In this document: positions 11,451 to 21,480 of the stretch, one piece after another | Layout of the letters: each line of letters begins with the position of its first letter | Numbering within the stretch: the stretch's first letter is position 1 | Source of the DNA: Papio anubis | Lineage: Eukaryota; Chordata; Mammalia; Primates; Cercopithecidae | Length of the DNA: 64,000 bases | Direction: 5' to 3' | Assembly: GCF_008728515.1 (NCBI RefSeq) | Contig: NC_044978.1 | Location: 7,149,771 to 7,213,770, forward strand | The notes under the pieces: generated by a model | Database searches by the model: none | Told to the model about the DNA's origin: nothing | Seen by the model: only the letters and a program-made list of their open reading frames with translations | Position numbers and translations under genes: made by a program

Positions 11451-14400
11451 ATTAGCGTATTAGTTTCCTAGCTTAAGTTTAACTTCAAGTCCCCCTTCAA
11501 GATTGTATAACGAATCAGAAAATCAATTCAAGACTCCTGCTTAGAAAGTCACTGCCGGTAGCTTACTTCGAGTAGTCAATTTAGAACAAATGAATTATAC
11601 AAGGCTCAATCCATTGGATCTCAGAGTCAAATGGCTTAAACATTTTTTCATTGCTTTATGCCATCTCACTCTTTTTTTTACTTTCAACATCCCCCTTTTT
11701 TATTCTTCCCTTTCAATTTCAACTATTAGTTAAGTTTTCCCAATCAGTTCCCTTACCCTTTCTAATGTCATTGCTACTTTTAAGTATCTACCATGTGTAC
11801 TGGCCTTTACTTCATCTCCAAATGAGATACCAGCATCTATTTCCTTTTGGGTCTTCTTTATGTTCCATATACCTACATTTCCATTTGCTTTAAAACCACT
11901 CATCAGCACTCATCTTATTTCACAAGTACCTTGGTTAAGGGGTTCTCTTTCCTTTTCTCTTGGAACTCAATACTTGGATTTCTGAGCCACATGTAAGTCC
12001 AGTTGATACTTTACCTTGGGCATTCACGACTTCCCAAAATGTTTCACTAATTTCTTCACAGAGAGAGTACTACTTCTCTACTCTCAACCTTTCTGGCTGG
12101 GGTAGTTTTTATATGTTCTTTTTTCCTCGAAAAACCTTGTTTCAATTTATTACCTGTATGAAAATTTCTATTAAAAAAGGAACTACTTCTAATCATTCTC
12201 TTTACCTACTACCAGAGTCTTCTGAAAAACTCAATTCTAAATATTTAAATGTAATGTGTAAGCGCACACACACACAAATATAATCTCTTTTTACTTTATG
12301 TATCTGCTATTTTGAGAATAAAAAGAAATATATATATAATTATTATTTTTTTTTCTGAGAAACATGCCTTTTCCCTAACTCTTCCTCTTTGAAACAGCTG
12401 AGGACAACGTAGTGACAATTAAGATAATGCTTTCCAGTGCTGGCTGCAGTGGATGTCCCACCATACCCTCAAAAAGGCTGCAGCAATGGTAGCTTCGGAT
12501 CTATGAAACAACGTGAAGAAACTGAATTCTTACTGAGGTTGGAGGGAGCAAAAAAACCAGTGTAATTGAAAAAAATACTCCACATTGAATTCTTATTGTT
12601 AGAGTTAAAGAGAAAGTGTTTTCTTTCAACCTTTAGAAATAATTTTAAAACATGCTTTCGGGAGTGTGTGCAGGAGAACTTAAAGAGTCATTAACTGGTA
12701 TGAGGAAAGTAAAAAGATTTAGGAGGACTAGTTTTTTAATTAACTTTTTCAGTGACCACTGGCAGTAGCTTTATACTTGACAAAAAAGCTGTAACTAAAA
12801 ATAAAAATGAGGAAATGGGATCTAAAAAAATAAAAAGGCTTGTCTCAAGGCTCGATTACAAAGATGACACAGCTAAGAAATAATTAATAATAAAACATAC
12901 TCATAGTAAGTCAGTAATAAACTAAAATTCACTATTTTTCCTTGAATTTTGATCACTGGATTTCTGCTAACTTTTAAAAAGGATGATTCTAAGAAAGGCA
13001 CATAAGTAAATGTCTATGTGTGTGTGAATTTTCTAAAAATTGGCCATTTTGTTTAAAATGGATTGTTTCTAATATAAAGGCATTAATACTATAAATTTAA
13101 TGATAAATGTCTTATAGGAAGTAATATACTATGCATACTACGCAATTATAAAAAGAAAATATTTTAGAGTCCCACTAAAGTGCCTCTTCTATTATTACCA
13201 AAAATTAATTTTGGTATGCATTTTAAAAATAAACACTTTAAATAAGAAAATAAGCAACCAACATTACAATGTAAACTATGTATTTTGATGTGAAAACAAA
13301 AGAACAAATATGTAATGATTCTAGCTGTGACACAGTAAGTTAGTGAGACAGATAAACTACTTCTTCATGCTGATAGTATGTTGTGGTCTCAAATCTATTA
13401 CACTTTTGAATTGATGTGCTATTATCTTTGGAAAACTTTCACACTAGGAGGTGATCCTTGCAAGAAAAATGTCTTAAATGCAAAGCTTATAAACAAGATA
13501 CATTTCACTGCTGCTACCTGAATTAATATGACCTATTAGTAATTGCACAAAATATGCTTTCAGACAAAAACTGGTTTTACTATTTTACATAAAAATGTGC
13601 AATATGAATATATTACTAATTATACATTTTGGCAATTACCTTTGTATCCATTTGTAATTATAATGAATATGACAACATGTTCATAGTAAGTATACCATTA
13701 TGCGTGTTAACCAAGCTCTGAAAATTGGGAGCTAAAATTCTAGAGAGTGTTAAGCAGACTGGGGGAAATATATTTCTGTGAGTTCTTTACTATCTTTACT
13801 TACTTCGCATAGTCTTAAGTAAACAGGAGAGTTATATAAAATTTAAGTATAACAACAGCTATATAAAATGTATAGGCCTACAATGTGAAGCAAAATGTTT
13901 CCATTATGACTTATTTTAACTTAGACATGTCTACAACCAAGTACTAAATCACATTACAGGTTTTGTTTGGGAATGTTAAGAACTGAACAACAGGACTAAA
14001 TATACAAAAAAGTTTTTTTAGCCATTATTAAGACTAAAATAGCTTAACAGTCTTTGTTTCACATTTTGGTTACTTTAATGAAGTATCCATGTCATCAAGT
14101 ATACAAATCTGTATTATAGTCTTACATGTTTTAATATATCAATTACACCTACTGTTGGCAGTTATTACACACTAAATATATTACAATTTATATGAAAATG
14201 AAAAAGACCATGTTAAAATTCCTATGTGCTATTTGGACAAGACTTCATCTATTTAATTATTAATTCATTTAATTATTGATGGCCATCTTTGCTTAAAATT
14301 GTTCACTAAAGTTCTTTCTATAAATACGAGAAAGGAAGTGTAAGCTAGATCAAGAGAAGAATTTCAGGGATAGATGTAAGTTTATGAAGAATACAAGAAT

Positions 14401-14608
14401 TTCCGGTGGTGAGAGTTGTTGATGGCATTCTAGTAAGTCACTAATCTGATGTGTATGTGACAGTGAACAAGAAATGGATGACAAAACAAAACAATATAGA
14501 AAACAATCAGTTCGAAGAGTGAAAAGGGTTTCAGTGAAGCTTTCTGAACATCTATTTGCCATGTGCCAAGAAAATATTATCAAACTTTGACTCCACAAAA
14601 TTCCCAGA
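11451..14608. other. Unique AT-rich intronic sequence
   Basis: No repeat family recognised. Includes a short (CA) run near 12265, a (TA) run near 12331 and many A/T tracts. No exon with plausible coding content was seen. Confidence 0.55.
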
Positions 14609-14735
14609 GGGTGTGTGTGTGTACTGTGTGTATGTGTGTGTACTCTGTGTGTGTGTGTCTGTGTGTGTACTCTGTGTGTGTGTCTGTATGTGTGTGTACC
14701 TAGTGTGTGTATAGTGTGTATGTGTGACTCAGGTT
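14609..14735 (+). repeat. (TG)n microsatellite, interrupted
   Basis: TG dinucleotides broken at intervals by TACTCTG and TCTG units ('tgtgtactctgtgtgtgtgt'), giving a higher-order period. Length variation between individuals is likely. Confidence 0.85.
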
Positions 14736-15012
14736 CAGTAATTTGTGGAATTAGGTATGTGGAATGAAGGTGGTAGTAAAACGCGGTGTGTGGTCTGTGT
14801 GGCACTCCAGTGTGTGTGCGGTGTTCAGGCACCTGTGCGGCATACTGTGTGTATGCAGGTAATTCCAGGGTTCAGGTGGTCTGTGTGGCACCCAGGTGTC
14901 CAGGTATGCGGCACTCCAGGCAGGTCCAGGAAGGTGCACCTGTGCAGGTTCAGGTCTCAGGTACCTGCGTGTGCGGTTCAGTGTATGCACTCCAGGTGTG
15001 TCCAGGCAGCAT
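14736..15012 (+). repeat. CAGGT-rich minisatellite-like tract
   Basis: An irregular repeat built from CAGGT, TCCAGG and TGTGCGG words. Ten CAGGT pentamers lie on the + strand between 14730 and 15000, with ACCTG on the same strand near 14830, 14938 and 14963. It is CpG-bearing and abuts the TG repeat. It matches no family I know. CAGGTG and CACCTG are E-box/ZEB/Snail-type words, so binding is possible but inferred. Confidence 0.6.
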
Positions 15013-15412
15013 TGATAAAATCCGCTTCTTAAAGAAGAGGAAACCGATCCCCACTGAACGCGGTCGCCGCTGAAATACGCGAAAGTTTCAGGTCCTCCTG
15101 GCCCAACCGCAGTCCTGCATCAGGTGCATTTTAACCCCACACGCAAAACAAACCAGTGATAGAAGAATCCAAACTCAATTAATCACGCATCCAACCCCAG
15201 ACTCTTCCCACCCAAAAACACATGAACATTTAAGCTTTGATACTATTTTATGCACGAATGACAGTGGAACCTATACTCAGTCTTTCTGTCGGAAGGAGGC
15301 CGATGCCTGAGGATCCTGAGAGAAGGAGAAGAGGAGTTGACAGTGACGCTGTCACCTTTTACAAATCCAATATTCCGCACAATGTTTGGGATGAGTTGTG
15401 GTGTCATCTTGA
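15013..15412. other. CpG-bearing unassigned segment
   Basis: Unlike the AT-rich surroundings it keeps many CpGs ('gaacgcggtcgccgctgaaa' at about 15056-15075). No repeat family or exon identified. Confidence 0.45.
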
Positions 15413-15711
15413 ATTTTTTTTTTTTTTTTGAGACCAAGCCTTACTCTGTCGCCAGGCTGGAGTGCAGTGGCACAATCTTGGCTCACTGCAACCTCCACCT
15501 CCCAGGTTCAAGTGATTCCCCTGCCTCAGCCTCCCGAGTAGCTGGGACTACAGGCGCGCGCCACCATGCCTGGCTAATTTTTTGTGTTTTTTAGTAGAGA
15601 CGGGTTTCACTGTGTTGGCCGGGCTGGTCTCAAACTCCTGACCTCATGTGAGCCACCCACCCTGGCCTCCCAAAATGCTGGGAATTCAGGCGTGAGCCAC
15701 CACACCTGGCC
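15413..15711 (-). mobile_element. Alu element (AluS-like)
   Basis: Poly-T at 15413-15430, then 'gagaccaagccttactctgt' to 'gtgagccaccacacctggcc'. Confidence 0.9.
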
Positions 15712-16110
15712 TGAAAATCTTTTTTAACCACATAAAGGTTAACAAGGTATCTCACAGCAAAATACCCAAAGAGTTGAACCTTAAAAATGAATTAAATATA
15801 CAGAAAGGAGAAGAGTTCAGTTTTGCTGACCTGTTCTATGATGACAAGTGGCTGTCAAAAGTATCTATCAAGAACATATTTTTGAAAAAATTAATAATCT
15901 GCCCCTCCAAGTAGAGGAAGTGTTCAAGAATGATAAAGACAGTAGACCTTCTCTAAAGAAATTCTTAGTTCTGAGAGAGTGTTTTGAAAATTTACATTTG
16001 GAAATAGTCCCATCAATATACGACTTTGCTGCAAAATAAATGTATGTCATCTAGAGCAATTTTTTATTTTCTAAACTGCTTAAAAGTCTGCTAACTCATA
16101 TTTTAGTGGG
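15712..16110 (+). pseudogene. Possible fossil transposase fragment (hAT-like?)
   Basis: In one frame from about 15818, FADLFYDDKWLSKVS is read. After a one-base shift a 63-codon frame (15848-16039) gives HIFEKINNLPLQVEE, then ECFENLHLEIVPSIYDF. The order W-L-x-K-V / D-or-N-I-F-x-x-x-N-x-L-x-L-Q recalls the C-terminal region of hAT transposases and of ZBED-type domesticated proteins. The match is weak and partial, with a frameshift and no catalytic residues visible. It may be an old DNA-transposon piece or chance. Confidence 0.3.
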
Positions 16111-16560
16111 TTTTGTTCTTATTTACTTAAAATGTGAAAATGTAATAGCTACTGATTAGCTTGCCAGATGATCAGAGTAGACATCAGAGAAATTAGCCAA
16201 ATTTCAACACAAATGTTTATATAATTGTTAGAATTGAAAAATACTTATGGTATGATTAGTATTTAATAAATAAAATTCACTTACATTCAACAACTATAAA
16301 TATATATTAAATAATTAAATACATCATTAAATGAATAAGTGGGAATAAAATAAAATTCTGTAAAATTGTTTATTTTAGTTCATCCTTTCAATTTTTAATC
16401 TGTGCATGGTAACAGGCACAAGATTAGTAAATTGCTACATGTGCCTAATTTAAAATTTAATAAATACACATATTTGCGGGTTGAGGTTTTGTTTTTTCCT
16501 GTCAAATGTAATAAAAAATTTTCTGGAGATCCATTACTAGAAGAAAAGGTAATGAACTTA
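16111..16560. other. AT-rich intronic sequence
   Basis: Very AT-rich with several TAAAT runs. No family or gene recognised. Confidence 0.5.
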
Positions 16561-16561
16561 T

Positions 16562-16648
16562 ATTTGGATACCTGTCATCTAGCTGAGTATTGCCACTAAC
16601 TAGTCTTGTGACCTGAGGCCACTTACTAAATCTCAACGGGCCTTAAAA
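16562..16648 (+). repeat. MIR SINE fragment
   Basis: 'gccactaactagtcttgtga' and 'gaggccacttactaaatctc' match the MIR body. The following Alu truncates it. Confidence 0.6.
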
Positions 16649-16657
16649 AGAAGGTAA

Positions 16658-16976
16658 GGCCAGATGTGATGGCTCATGCCTACAATCACGGCAATTTAGG
16701 ATGCTGAGGCGAGAGCATCCCATGAGCCCAGGAGTTTGAGACCAGCCTGTTCAACATAACGAGAGACCCTGTCTCTACAAAAAAATAAAAAATTAGCTGG
16801 GCATAGTGACATGCTCCTATGGTTTCAGCTACTCAGCAGGCTGAGGCCAGAGGATTGCTTGAGCCCAGGAGGTCAAGGCTATAGTGAGCTGTGATCATAC
16901 CACTGCATTCCAGCCTGAGAAACAGAGTAAATCCCTACCTTGAAAACAAAACAAACAAACAAACAAACAAAAACAT
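16658..16976 (+). mobile_element. AluJ-like element with (CAAA)n tail
   Basis: 'ggccagatgtgatggctcat' to 'cagagtaaatccctaccttg', then CAAA units at 16945-16973. Highly diverged. Confidence 0.85.
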
Positions 16977-16977
16977 T

Positions 16978-17022
16978 AGTTGGCCATGGTGGCACACACC
17001 TATAATCCCAGCTCTTTGGGAG
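16978..17022 (+). mobile_element. Short Alu head fragment
   Basis: 'ttggccatggtggcacacac' and 'cccagctctttgggag' are the first 40 or so bases of an Alu. The oppositely oriented Alu behind cuts it off. Confidence 0.6.
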
Positions 17023-17023
17023 A

Positions 17024-17316
17024 AAAAATAGAGAGAGGGTCTCACTCTGTTGCCCAGGCTGGAGGACAATGGTGCGATCATAGCTCATTGCAGCCTGGAG
17101 CTCTTGGGCTCAAGTGATCCTCCTGCTTCAGCTTCCCAAATAGCTACGACTATAGGCACACACTACCAAACCTGGCTAAGTTTTTAAATTTTTTTGTCAG
17201 AGGTAGGGTCTCACCATGTTGCCCAGGGTGACCCTGAACTCCTGGCCTTAAGTGATCCACATGCTTCAGCCTCCCAACGTGCTAGGATTACAGGCATGAG
17301 CCACCATACTTGGCCA
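17024..17316 (-). mobile_element. AluJ-like element
   Basis: 'agagagggtctcactctgtt' to 'gagccaccatacttggcc'. It forms an inverted pair with the + strand AluJ at 16658-16976. Confidence 0.85.
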
Positions 17317-17870
17317 GATTAGATAATCTTTAAGATTTTAAATTTGCTCTGGAATATAATCTATCTTTCTCAAAAGCAGGCAAAAATCTACAGATCCCTT
17401 GTAACAAAGTTGAGTTTTTCATATTGGTACACTGTAAGACTAACAAATACTTCCTGAGTAAATGAATGAATGCATTCAGGCTTTATTTTATGAATTATCT
17501 CTAACACACCACTATCTCAGAGAATTTCTTTCCCATATTATCACTGTTACGTATTATCACAGTTATTTGGTTTTTCTAACACAAATTCTGTTTTTAAAAA
17601 TTTACTTCATAGTTTATCTCTGTTAGGAAGTCAATTAAGTTGAGGATTTCATGATTATTCTTACTACCAAAAAATCTGCAAAGGTAAAAAGATACCTAAT
17701 TGTCACAAAAATTAATTAACATGTAAGTCCTTGGTAGCTGTCACTGCATTTTAGCAAATCTTTATTTCCTTGGTAGATGTCATTTACCTTTGTAGTTACT
17801 AAATGAATTATTTTTCCTTTAAACATGTAGCATAGGAAAGGAATAAAAAGCAAAGAAACTGAAGCATTAG
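17317..17870. other. Unique AT-rich intronic sequence
   Basis: Nothing recognised. Confidence 0.5.
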
Positions 17871-17871
17871 G

Positions 17872-18055
17872 TACTTTACATGACATCTTAATGAACCCTT
17901 ATAAAGTCTTTATGAAGTATTACAATCCCATTTTATGGAAACACAAGATAAGAAGGTATAATTACCCTGGCCAAGGCTACACAACTGGTAGGATGTTGAG
18001 ATTTCAATCTAGATCCGCCTGTCCCCAAACCAACACTTCTTCCCACACATCATGA
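17872..18055 (-). repeat. MIR SINE
   Basis: 'cattttatggaaacacaaga', 'ccaaggctacacaactggta' and 'gatttcaatctagatccgcc' follow reverse-complement MIR. Confidence 0.75.
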
Positions 18056-18464
18056 CCAGACGGTAACAATATTATATTACTGTGAGATGTAACTGGAACA
18101 ATTTCCGGTAGCAGTATTTCAAGTGGTTCAGAATATGAAGTGAGATGCTAAGAATGCATGAAGAAGGTTACAGCAGAATCAGAGGGGTTATCAAATAGAA
18201 TTGATTAAGCTTAGTTGGTTAATTGCACGTCCAAGAATTTAATCGTACGTTATAAGAAGAATGAGTTCTCAGACTGGTGTAACAGAAAACAGACTTTACC
18301 TCAGGTTTGAAATTAGTGGAGAAAGAAAGTAGGCAAAAGCCTGTCAAGGAAAAAATAAAGGAATGCAGAAAAAAAATATGCAATTATCTTTGACAGGGTG
18401 TATATTAATTGGTGGTGAAATCAGAGAATGAAATTCCAGAGAAAAACAAGAGTTTTAAAATGAA
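18056..18464. other. Unique intronic sequence
   Basis: Nothing recognised. Confidence 0.5.
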
Positions 18465-18572
18465 GGCTGGGTGTGGGGGCTCACGCCTGTAATACCAGCA
18501 CTTTGGGAGGCACAGGGGGTAGCCTGCATAGCAGACCCAGTCTCTACAAAAATTTAAAAGACTAAAAAATTA
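18465..18572 (+). mobile_element. Alu, left part, split by the PPDPF pseudogene
   Basis: 'ggctgggtgtgggggctcac' to 'tctctacaaaaatttaaaag'. Sequence between 'ggaggcacagggggtag' and 'cctgcatagcagacccag' is shortened. The element resumes at about 19285. Confidence 0.85.
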
Positions 18573-19283
18573 CCCTGTGCACGTTTCCATCGTGGAGTGG
18601 CCTCCCAGCAGGCTCCTCTGCAAATGGTTCCTGGCCTAGCGTGACCAGCCCCATCCCCAGGAGTTGCCACCGAGGTCCCACCAGCCTGCAAGCAAGAGCA
18701 TGGGCCACACCCTCCAGTCCCTCCAGCCTCTTGCTTGGGGCCACCCACGGCTACTACTTACACTGGGTTCCACTTCCAGTAGCAGCTCCTGCGGTAGCAC
18801 CGAGTGCCATAGGGAAGCCGCCCCTGACCCCCTGGCTGACCCACGTCACTGGTGGGCGAGCTTCTCTCGTGGCAGCAGTATTTTTATGGTCCACAGAGCA
18901 CCCGGGGCCTCCTAGGACCCCTGCAGCAGGACCGCCTGTGGCCTGGCTTGGGATGTCCCAGGAGGCAGTCCGATGGCCTGTACAGCAAAGCCAGTGCTGG
19001 GACCCAGCCCTGACCTGAGAGGCCACCCCCAAAACCCGGACCTGCGGAGGTGCTAGGCCGCCAGAGCCCCTCCCCGCCCCCGCGGACCCTGCAGACCAGG
19101 CGGCTGCAGCAAGCGGACAAGCAGGGCGCTCTTCTACATCAACACAGCTAACACCAAAAAGGAGACAGCACTCCTCACTGTCCCAGCGCACGCGAGCTCT
19201 CCTGACACCTGTAACTTTTCACCTTGCATCTCGTGGAAAATAAACGCCAAGCAGCCAGTAGACAAATAAATAAATAATAATAA
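18573..19283 (+). pseudogene. PPDPF: Processed pseudogene of PPDPF inserted within an Alu
   Basis: The GC-rich block resembles a reverse-transcribed mRNA of PPDPF (pancreatic progenitor cell differentiation and proliferation factor, a small protein of about 114 residues). Matching pieces lie in order but in different frames: ATHGYY at 18740-18757, LGSTSSSSSCGSTEC from 18763, HWWASF near 18850, EHPGPP near 18897, and TACGLAWDVP from 18933. The parent reads approximately ATHDYY, LGSTSSNSSCSSTEC, HWWASFFFG, EHSEPP and TACGLARDAP. A 4-base loss between the first two blocks and another shift near 18880 break the frame. A 3'UTR-like stretch follows with AATAAA at 19239-19244, then an A-rich tail. 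There are no introns. Flanking copies of a target duplication (TTAAAAGACTAAAAAATTA at 18554-18572, diverged TTAAAAATTAAGAAATTA at 19284-19301) show retrotransposition into the older Alu. It is not expected to encode a protein. Parent identification rests on remembered sequence. Confidence 0.8.
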
Positions 19284-19284
19284 T

Positions 19285-19470
19285 TAAAAATTAAGAAATT
19301 ATCTGGGCACCGTGACACACCTGTAGTTCATGCTACTCAGAAGGCTGAGGCAGGAGGATTGCTTGAACCTGGGATGGGAGGTCAGGACTGCTGGGAGCTG
19401 TGATTGTGCCAATGCACTCTAGCCTGAGTGACAGAGCAAGACCCCGTCTCAAAAAAGAAATCAATCAATA
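19285..19470 (+). mobile_element. Alu, right part, after the pseudogene
   Basis: 'atctgggcaccgtgacacac' to 'gcaagaccccgtctcaaaaa', tail with AATC units. Same orientation as the left part and continuous with it in Alu coordinates. Confidence 0.85.
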
Positions 19471-20575
19471 AATCAACTCTCTAAAAAAATTGAATACGAA
19501 TTGATTCCAGGAAAAAATAAATTCAACAGGTAGCAATGATGTCAAGTAGACATAAAACATGTATGCATACATACGTACAAATACATACACATGCACAAGT
19601 AAAGAGGACTGACACATACTTTCACAGACAATACTAGTGAATAGTAAGAGGATTGTTAAAAAGCCTCACAAAACAGTTGCTCAAGAGGAAGAGAAGGGCT
19701 TGAGAATGACAGGTCATTTTCAGATGAAGATAATGGCTAAATCGCAATCGCTGACCAGGACCGGAGTAAAGGCACAGATTACCTTATACACTGTTCACGT
19801 TCAAATAAGCGTCCTCAAAATGTGTTAGAGGTAATGAAGAATTCATTTCTGTAGGTACCATGAAAATTAAGATGATCATGTGTGAATATTTTATATAGAT
19901 TACGGTTATCCAAAACCAAACATTATCAGAATATATAGTATTTGCAATTTATTGAAATTACGCTTTCAATATCACTTAAGGCCTATAGCAAATGATTAAT
20001 GCATACTTTCTTGGTGTCTTAATTGCTATTAAAAAGAAACTGGTTCACTCCAATTAAACAAAATAACACTCCCACTCTATTGTACAGTACCTTTATCATG
20101 CACAAAAGACTCTAAAGCGTTCAATACCTTAAATAAAACTGGGGTCTCACTTCTGAGTGATGTGAAGACAATGCATCTATCAAGGCTTTTATTGATTCAT
20201 TCCAAACATTTATTACTGTAGTTAATTAAATGTTTCAAGGATATGAATAGTTGCCTTTCATTATTATTTGAAGATTTTTTTTTTCTTCTCAAGAACAAAA
20301 TGAACAGACTTGGGGTTCCTACCTACAAAAACCCACCTACTTTTTGTGAAGCGACAGGAAGAGTGAGAAAACTAAGAGATTTTAATCTAGTAAAATTAAC
20401 CATGGTTTAATTTTATGTTTAACCAACCTAACACATAAAGATAAATTACACAAAAATATCCTGGTTAAGACAAATGCTTTTCTTATTGTTTGGAGAGATG
20501 AGAGCTACTTTATGATGAAAGGTGTTAACCAATGAGGTGCCCTTCACAATGGTTGCTATTACTATTTGGTCATTA
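19471..20575. other. Unique intronic sequence
   Basis: A degenerate (CATA)n tract lies at about 19560-19598. Otherwise nothing recognised. Confidence 0.5.
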
Positions 20576-20577
20576 TT

Positions 20578-20800
20578 TTAAAAACATTTATGGAACACCT
20601 ATCATGTGCCAGGTGTTCTACTTACTTTATTTCATTTCACACTTACAAATCATTTTGAGTAGATACTATGATTGCATTGGAAATTGACCTCACATTTAAA
20701 TATGTGTAGATGATTACATAGATAGTGAAAATGGTGGATGCAGGATTAAAAACCAGGTCTCCAAAGCATATGCTTTTCTCATGACGCTAAACTGATTTGT
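20578..20800 (-). repeat. MIR SINE, nearly full length
   Basis: 'cacctatcatgtgccaggtg', 'gagtagatactatgattgca' and 'aaaccaggtctccaaagcat' follow reverse-complement MIR from tail to head. Confidence 0.75.
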
Positions 20801-21184
20801 ATCCCTACTATATCCACTAGGTTTTAATTAGAATATATATCAATACTGACTCCTGAGAATGACCTTCATTTTAGAGCTACTACTGGTTTAAAGCCTTCTT
20901 TCGCATTTTAATTATTGGCACGATGCCCACTAAACAATCAAATTGAGGCTATAGCATTACAAGTGGTTAATAATAATCTCACATTAAAAAATCAGCCTTT
21001 TACTCTCACTTATCTTAATGACCATCTTTGAATCTTTATCTCAAACTTCCCTAGAATGAAGCCTCTACTTCAGCCTAAGATAATGATTTTGGAAACCCAA
21101 ATTGTAATGCTGCTGGAGACACAGGGATGTTTATTCTTTGAGTAAATTCAGAACCACATTTTATATATGCTACCTTTTTCTTTG
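20801..21184. other. Unique intronic sequence
   Basis: Nothing recognised. Confidence 0.5.
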
Positions 21185-21480
21185 TTTTTTTTTTTTTTGA
21201 GACAGAGTCTCCCTCTGTTGCCCAGGCTGGAGTGCACTGGTGCTATCTTGGCTTACTGCAACCTCTGCCTTCTGGGTTCAAGCAATTCTCTCGCCTCAGC
21301 CTGCCAAGCAGCTGGGATTACAGGTGCCCTCCACCCTATGTGGGTAATTTTTGTATTTTTAGTAGAGATGGGGTTTCACCATGTTGGCCAGGCTGGTCTC
21401 AAACTCCTGACCTCAGGTGATCCACCCGCCTTGGCCTCCCAAAGTGCTGGGATTACAGGCGTGAGCCACCGTACCCTGCC
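21185..21480 (-). mobile_element. AluS-like element
   Basis: Poly-T, then 'gagacagagtctccctctgt' to 'gtgagccaccgtaccctgcc'. It retains open frames only because Alu complements often do. Confidence 0.9.

Noticed and set aside
14350..14832. 160-codon His/Thr-rich frame on the - strand
   Set aside because: It is the translation of the TG/CA microsatellite, not a gene.
18554..19191. Several long frames on both strands in the GC-rich block, as a functional gene
   Set aside because: Homology to PPDPF switches frame at least twice and the block has retrocopy hallmarks, so it is a pseudogene.
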